Shown: in pieces, positions 47,152-52,555 of the stretch
Layout: every line of letters begins with the position of its first letter
How positions within the stretch are numbered: the stretch's first letter is position 1
DNA from: a virus
Virus record (IMG/VR): IMGVR_UViG_3300036712_000029
Span: 1 to 52,555 of that record
Length of the DNA: 52,555 bases
Reading direction: 5' to 3' (one strand)
Translations under genes and position numbers: made by a program
The notes under the pieces: model-generated
Databases searched by the model: none
Told to the model about the DNA's origin: nothing
Seen by the model: only the letters and a program-made list of their open reading frames with translations

Positions 47152-50100
47152 TCAGTACTCCCCGGGCTTGGCGCCCCGACCTATCTCCGCCCCGTACACC
47201 ACGGGTGGGATTGGGTGTTTGCCGTGCAGCTTGGTAGTAAATCCCTGCTGGGCAGCGTCGATCACCGTCTGCCCGATCCGCTGGTGGTTCATGCGGGCGA
47301 TCCAGTCCTCCTGCATGTCCAGCGGCAGCATGTTGACTCCCTTCAGAACCGGCCGATGCACGATCGGCCTCTTCCCATTGCCCTTCCGGTTCAGATTAGC
47401 AACATGAGAGGTCGGTGCGAAGTCTCCCCGGATGAAATCCTTGTGATCACCAGGATCTTCCACCTTGGTGAGGTTCGTCAAGGCCTTGACCACCACCTCG
47501 GAGTTCCGTCGACGGATACCGTGCGGGGAGTAGATCTTGTGCAACTCTCCGGTGATGTACCCCTGCACCGGCTCCACCCCCGTCAGGGGCAGCATCTCGT
47601 GTGGGTTCACGGGACCGCCAGAGATGGCCGCCCCCTTCTTCACCTCCATACCCCTGCGGAGCTGGCGCCCAGCTATCGTTGGGACCCCACGATTCTGTGG
47701 GACATAGTGCCGCTTGCCCCCGATGAAGACGTTGTGTCCACCGGCTGGATCCTTCTGGACCTTGTCCACCTTTCCGCTCACTGTACTGAGGGTAGCAGCA
47801 CCACGCAACGTCTTCGGGAACAGGAGGAGATTCTTCAGCCTGCCGAACTCGTCGACGATCTCCTCCTTGCTGGCCGCCGTGCCGCCCGTGTGGAACGCCT
47901 TCATCGCCAGCTGAGCAGACCTCTCGCCCAGGGCCTGGCCGGCCAGCACACCGACGTTCAGCCCCTTCTCCGGGGGCTTGCCGTCCTCCGTCAGGCCGAA
48001 GCACTTCTTGCACAGACCAGGCCCGTGCTGGCAGCGGAGCGGCGAACGCACCAGTACCCGACCCACCTTGTTGTTGCGCAGGGAAGTCCGAACCTCGGGA
48101 GTCACCAGCGTGCCCGCCTTGAAGATCTTCCTCCCAACCTTGGTGTCCGCTGCCAGATAGCGATCTAGCACGTCCTTCTCATCGATCGACAGAGCGATGC
48201 CCTTGTCCGTACCACAGTCGTCATCGATGATGGAGTTGTCCATCACCGAATTCATCACCATCTTGGAGATGTACCCAGGCTCCTGGACCTGCTGGACCTT
48301 CTGGATGATGCCCTTGCGAGCACCGCTCATGGACGTCCAGTAGTCCGCCAGGTCAAGCCCCTCGGAGTAGGACTTCTTGACCGGGGTAGGGATCGTCTCC
48401 CCCTTGGCATTGGAGATGAGCATCGGAGCCAAGCGAATCTGCCTAAGCTGATCGGTGCCCGGCTTGATGCCAGCGTTGTTCATGACCAGCAGATTGCTCT
48501 TCCGCTCGTCCGTCGCATTCATCTTGGCATGCAGCTCGTCCGTCGCCTTGGCGTAGATCTGAACAGCTTTGGCGTCCCTCTGCTCCCTGGTCCCCTGGAG
48601 CGCCGCCACCTGCCGATCGGCCTTGGCCAACACCTGCTGTCGGAGAGCCTTGTCCGGCTTGATGTCATCCAGGCCAAGACTGAACGCTGTTTCGGTGGAC
48701 CACTTGTTCCCCAAGTCCTTCAGCTTGTTGACCACCTCGCCGTAATCGTTGCGGTGATTCTTGGCCAAGTCGGTCAAGAGTTGCTGTTGTCCTTTCTTGT
48801 CCAGCGGACCCGACCTCTGGAGGAAGTTCTTCCGCATCTCCGATGGCAGGGCTCCGGCGATCATGAACTTGCCAGTGGTATTGGACAAACCACCGACCTT
48901 GATCTGATCGTTCAAGTTCACCTGCCCCTTCCGGACAGCCGACTCCACCTCCTGCATGGTCTTGAAGCTCTTGCTGGTCTTGGCGCCCGGACGAGTCAGA
49001 CCATAGAGACCGAGCTGCGTCTCCAGCGTGGGAGCATACATCAGGCTCCCGGTAGCCGGATTGAAGAGGTTGCGAGAGGGGGCCATCTTCTTCGCCTCCT
49101 CCACGGCCTCGTTGCCTACCGGGACGAAGGCAGCCATGGTGTCGCCGTCGAAATCAGCGTTGAAGCCGGAGGTCACCAACGGGTGGATCTGTACGGCCTT
49201 GCCACTCACGATACGCGGCTTGAAGGACTGGATCCCATACTTGTGTAGCACGGGATCGCGCTTCAGGAGAACAGGGCGTTGCTCCACCACCCGCTCGAGC
49301 GCCTTGTTCACCATCTGTCCGCCCTCGCTGATCTGCTTCTGAGCCTCCAGCGGGGAGACACCTGTGAGGTTCCGCAATTCGCGAACGACGAACGGCTTGT
49401 AGAGCTCGAGCGCAGCCTTGCGGGGCAGGCCCACCTCATCCAGGCCCAACGCCGGCTCCGGGATGATGGTGGACCTCATCGAGAGGTCCTGCTTCCGCTG
49501 GACCAACTTGCTCTGGAAGAACCCTGTCTTGGGCTGACCAACTTTCTTTCCGGTGCCGCGGCCCTGCACCTTCTCCGGACGCTTCCCACCCAGGATGTCC
49601 AGGATCCCGCGGAACTCCCGGTTGGCATGACCACCCAGGCCAGTGAGAGACCTCAGTCCGTCGTAGATCTCCGACCGGACCTCGTTCTTCTCCTCGTCCG
49701 GCAGCAGGGGTGACATGTTATTCAACCTCCCGGCCGACAGGGCGATGCCCTTGTACATGCCATTGAGGTCGTCGAAGTTCAGATCTCCGTTCGGGAGCTG
49801 GGACACCGGACGCATCGAGGGCGGTAGCACCGGGACGTTCTTCATCATGTAGGCGTCCTTGGCCGTCAGCCCCGCGTTCTTCAGCGCGGACAGGTACTTC
49901 ACCTTCTTGTTGGCCCGGTCCAGGCGGTTGCCCTTCAGGCCAGGAGAGGCCAGAGCCTTCTTCGCGCTGGCCAGCTCCTTGTCCACGTCGATCTTCCCAA
50001 GCATGGCGTCGAACGCCTTACCACCAGTGAGACCCTTCTCCGTGTTGGTCGTGAAGCCACCAGTCTTGGGATCGTACGCACTCTTCCCAGCGATGATGTC

Positions 50101-52555
50101 GCCGAACTGCTTGCCGGTGATGCCGGTCAGAGACTGGATAGACTTCTCGAACAGTGGGTTGGGGAACGGCTCGGGGAGCTTCATGTGGCTCCACTTCGTC
50201 CCCTCGACGCCGCCCGTCACCTTGGGGTCGAACAAGCCACCATTCTCTGCCTTCAGGTCTTTGGCACGCACCATCTTGCCGCCGTCCTTGATGGCACCGT
50301 TGCTCATCTCCTCCACCTGCTTGTCGGTGAAGGGTACGAGCTGGAGGTTGTTGCCGTCCTTCTTCGCGTTCACCCCCAAGGCCTTCAGGTAGGAGGTGAA
50401 CTTGTTGTAGGCGAACGTCGGCCTGGGTGCGGGAAGAGCCTCACCAGCCTGCAGGGCAGACCAGAACTCGTCGTTCTGGGCGGCATCACTCTTGAGCGTC
50501 TGCATCTCCCGCAGGTTGTGAGTAGCCCCATGGGCCAGCATGGAATAGAGACCCAGGGTGCCCAAAGCCTGAGCACCGTGTGGGCCGCCACCCTTTGGGA
50601 CCATGTTCCGGTCGTAGGCGTAGCCGGGTCCTCCAGCGCGGGCCACCATCTTCTTCTCGACCTGGTGCTTCAGCTTGATGATATGCTGAGGACCGACCAG
50701 AACATCTCCCAACTTCCGACCAGACACGGGATCGAACACCTCCTCTTTGTCTTTGATCCCATGTTTCTTCAGGTCGGCGGACACCTTGGCGTGGAGGTCC
50801 TCGTTGGGCTGGAAGTTCTTGACGATGTAGGGCTTGCCGGTCTTCTCGGCGATCTTCCCGGCGGCCGTCTCCAGAGTCTGCCCCAGGTTGACCCGGCCGG
50901 GCACACCGGTGGGGTTCATCAAGACCTCAAGCTTCTTGCCGTCCTTGGTCTTGGGCATCTCGTCATCCGGGATGATCTTGGTGACGATGCCCTTGTTCCC
51001 ATGTCTACCAGCCAGCTTGTCCCCGATCTCCATCGGCTCGAGCGTCTTGACGTGCACGGCCGTCTGCCTGCCCCGCTTCACCACCTCAGTGACTACACCT
51101 GGATGATCGGCCTCCCACTTCACACTGCTGTCCTGGAAGGGCTTGACCAGAGACTTGTGGATCTTGGCCAGCTCCCTATCCTCCGCCCGCTCGGTCCTCT
51201 TCTTGAGCGCGGCGATGAGGGTGTCACCCGGCATGATCTGCTGTCCCGGCTTCACTACCCCATCATCGTCTAACTTACTGGCCTGGTTCTTGGTCATGGC
51301 TTCCGGAACATAGGCTTGGAACTTCGCCTTGCTCTGGATGTGGTCCTTGTCCAGGGACAGCGTCTTCCGGTGCATGTGCTCCGAGGCCATGCGCTGAGCC
51401 GCGCTCTCGCTGATGACCACACCATCCTCGAAGTTGTAGCCCTTGTAGGGCATGTAGCCGACGCGCAGGTTCGTTCCCAGGGCCAGCGTCCCACCCTTGG
51501 TGAAGTTGGTGTCAGCGATGGACTGGCCCTTCTTCACCCTGTCCCCCTTCTTCACTGTAGGCTCGGAGTGGAGGAACCCCTTGTCCGCATTCAGTGGGAA
51601 GTGATCGTAGATCTGCCGCTCGTACTTCTTGCCATCAGCGCCCTTGACCACGATGGAGTCCTTCTTCACCTGCACCACCTCCCCATCCACGGGAGCGGTA
51701 TGCCCGGCATAGCTCCCCATCACCTGGTCGAAAGTCTTGGTCCCGGCCAGGCTCTGGACCAGCGGTGCCTGTCGATCTTTCAGGGAGATGGCCTGCTCCA
51801 TGTGCCGACCGGCCATCGTGCTGCGGTTGGGGTGATCGGCAGCCAGGAAGGGTACCATGTTGGAGGCCATGGAGAACATCTGGATCGGGTCTTTCATCAC
51901 GTACTGGGCATCCTTCATGGCGCCCTCTGTGATCTCGTTGCCCACCGTGCTCATCCGGACCTTCTTACCTACCGGTACTGGCTTGCCCTTCTCCCACCTC
52001 ACTTGATCCGGCAAGATCACGTTGGCGTTCATCGCCTTCTCGGGATTGACATCCTCGAGCCTGCCGGTCTTGACGTTGTACATCTTGATCGTGACGTCAT
52101 GCCCCTGCTTCCTCACACCGATCGGTAGGCGCAACGTCACGCCAGTGGTCTGGCCCTCCGGCGTGTGGATAGGATCCAAGTATCCGAGGTGGGACGGGTC
52201 CACCAGCTTGGCGTCCTCGGTGATCCCGTGGGCGCTCTTGATGCCGCCCTCCCCCGTGATCGTGGTCTTCATCTGACCTGAGATCATCTCCAAGGGGTTG
52301 GTCTGTTCCGGGACGTTCGCCAGTGAGTTCTTGGTGTACATCGTCCTGATCGGGCGGTTGAAGATGTCCGGGCCCACGATGTCGCGGACGTTCTTCTTCT
52401 TGTCCAGCGTGTTCTGGATCCGGCGCATGATGTCGCTGGAGCCCTTCTGGATCCGCTCGGAGAAGAAGTCCTCGGTGGCGTGCAGCTCCTTGAACATCAG
52501 CGCGTCACGAGCATCTGGTTCCGCCTTGCCCTGGGAGACCTGCAGCAGCTTGGTG
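47152..52555 (-). CDS. Fused RNA polymerase beta-beta' subunit (5' end outside window)
   Basis: At least 1800 residues in one frame; the frame is open to the window edge, and the ATG at 52497 is internal. Beta part: NMVPFLAADHPNRS, GYMPYKGYNFEDGVVISE, GDKLAGRHGNKG (about 50989-51024), NPTGVPGRVNLGQ, then LREMQTLKSDAA. Beta' part: ENGGLFDPKV, SMRSTIIPEP, the active-site NADFDGD (49141-49161) with three Asp for Mg2+, a zinc site CQHGPGLCKKC near 48000-48035 and GERSAQLAMKAFHTGG of the bridge/trigger region. In bacteria these are two proteins. Transcribes phage genes; promoter specificity unknown. Confidence 0.93.
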   Translation of the reverse strand, partial: TKLLQVSQGKAEPDARDALMFKELHATEDFFSERIQKGSSDIMRRIQNTLDKKKNVRDIVGPDIFNRPIRTMYTKNSLANVPEQTNPLEMISGQMKTTITGEGGIKSAHGITEDAKLVDPSHLGYLDPIHTPEGQTTGVTLRLPIGVRKQGHDVTIKMYNVKTGRLEDVNPEKAMNANVILPDQVRWEKGKPVPVGKKVRMSTVGNEITEGAMKDAQYVMKDPIQMFSMASNMVPFLAADHPNRSTMAGRHMEQAISLKDRQAPLVQSLAGTKTFDQVMGSYAGHTAPVDGEVVQVKKDSIVVKGADGKKYERQIYDHFPLNADKGFLHSEPTVKKGDRVKKGQSIADTNFTKGGTLALGTNLRVGYMPYKGYNFEDGVVISESAAQRMASEHMHRKTLSLDKDHIQSKAKFQAYVPEAMTKNQASKLDDDGVVKPGQQIMPGDTLIAALKKRTERAEDRELAKIHKSLVKPFQDSSVKWEADHPGVVTEVVKRGRQTAVHVKTLEPMEIGDKLAGRHGNKGIVTKIIPDDEMPKTKDGKKLEVLMNPTGVPGRVNLGQTLETAAGKIAEKTGKPYIVKNFQPNEDLHAKVSADLKKHGIKDKEEVFDPVSGRKLGDVLVGPQHIIKLKHQVEKKMVARAGGPGYAYDRNMVPKGGGPHGAQALGTLGLYSMLAHGATHNLREMQTLKSDAAQNDEFWSALQAGEALPAPRPTFAYNKFTSYLKALGVNAKKDGNNLQLVPFTDKQVEEMSNGAIKDGGKMVRAKDLKAENGGLFDPKVTGGVEGTKWSHMKLPEPFPNPLFEKSIQSLTGITGKQFGDIIAGKSAYDPKTGGFTTNTEKGLTGGKAFDAMLGKIDVDKELASAKKALASPGLKGNRLDRANKKVKYLSALKNAGLTAKDAYMMKNVPVLPPSMRPVSQLPNGDLNFDDLNGMYKGIALSAGRLNNMSPLLPDEEKNEVRSEIYDGLRSLTGLGGHANREFRGILDILGGKRPEKVQGRGTGKKVGQPKTGFFQSKLVQRKQDLSMRSTIIPEPALGLDEVGLPRKAALELYKPFVVRELRNLTGVSPLEAQKQISEGGQMVNKALERVVEQRPVLLKRDPVLHKYGIQSFKPRIVSGKAVQIHPLVTSGFNADFDGDTMAAFVPVGNEAVEEAKKMAPSRNLFNPATGSLMYAPTLETQLGLYGLTRPGAKTSKSFKTMQEVESAVRKGQVNLNDQIKVGGLSNTTGKFMIAGALPSEMRKNFLQRSGPLDKKGQQQLLTDLAKNHRNDYGEVVNKLKDLGNKWSTETAFSLGLDDIKPDKALRQQVLAKADRQVAALQGTREQRDAKAVQIYAKATDELHAKMNATDERKSNLLVMNNAGIKPGTDQLRQIRLAPMLISNAKGETIPTPVKKSYSEGLDLADYWTSMSGARKGIIQKVQQVQEPGYISKMVMNSVMDNSIIDDDCGTDKGIALSIDEKDVLDRYLAADTKVGRKIFKAGTLVTPEVRTSLRNNKVGRVLVRSPLRCQHGPGLCKKCFGLTEDGKPPEKGLNVGVLAGQALGERSAQLAMKAFHTGGTAASKEEIVDEFGRLKNLLLFPKTLRGAATLSTVSGKVDKVQKDPAGGHNVFIGGKRHYVPQNRGVPTIAGRQLRRGMEVKKGAAISGGPVNPHEMLPLTGVEPVQGYITGELHKIYSPHGIRRRNSEVVVKALTNLTKVEDPGDHKDFIRGDFAPTSHVANLNRKGNGKRPIVHRPVLKGVNMLPLDMQEDWIARMNHQRIGQTVIDAAQQGFTTKLHGKHPIPPVVYGAEIGRGAKPGEY

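Noticed and set aside
1-52555. CRISPR arrays, insertion sequences or integrase attachment sites
   Set aside because: No regularly spaced repeats, no transposase or integrase frame and no long direct repeats were seen. The excisionase-like HTH alone does not show lysogeny.

Overview
The window is part of the genome of a large, GC-rich, contractile-tailed bacteriophage. Visible hallmark genes are a large terminase subunit, a prohead protease, an HK97-type capsid candidate, a tail sheath, a tail tube and a baseplate spike. A multisubunit-type RNA polymerase with beta and beta' fused in one chain (at least 1800 residues, cut by the right edge) is also present. The host cannot be named from the sequence. 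Shine-Dalgarno sites are strong (AAGGAGG), one promoter is a near-consensus sigma-70 type, and no tRNA or CRISPR array was seen.

Layout. (1) Positions 1-18108 are mainly plus-strand and hold about 40 mostly small, tightly packed, often ATGA- or TGATG-coupled genes. Recognisable ones are a radical SAM protein with a separate SPASM-like partner, a ThyX thymidylate synthase interrupted by a LAGLIDADG intein, several zinc-ribbon proteins, winged-helix and ribbon-helix-helix proteins, and a small protein ending like the tip of bacterial SSB. An 865-codon patchwork ORF is made of fragments resembling unrelated enzymes. Three minus-strand islands interrupt the block: 5220-5857 (an Acb2-like candidate anti-CBASS protein), 7854-8298, and 12495-13447 (P-loop kinase, excisionase-like HTH, one-TM peptide, Cys-rich protein). 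(2) 18109-18229 is a convergent terminator zone. (3) 18230-38678 is a minus-strand virion operon read right to left: prohead protease, scaffold-like proteins, decoration protein, capsid protein, connector-like proteins, sheath, tube. A sigma-70-like promoter at 38697-38726 probably drives it. (4) 38798-39825 is a plus-strand island of two genes. (5) 40036-52555 is minus-strand: RNA polymerase, a small tagged protein, spike, a large unknown protein, a TerS candidate, and terminase. A plus-strand structured RNA candidate with its own promoter and terminator lies between terminase and its upstream neighbour.

How the parts work together. A short motif, GGTATAAG or a close variant, precedes most plus-strand gene clusters and the RNA candidate, so it is the likely promoter for that class. 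It could be read by the phage polymerase or by host RNA polymerase. Many minus-strand virion proteins share a hydrophobic-Glu-Lys-x-Ala/Gly motif, often near the N-terminus and often with a glycine-zipper segment. This suggests a common packaging or protease-processing tag, and the phage encodes a prohead protease. No portal and no tape measure protein are recognisable here, so part of the virion module lies outside the window.
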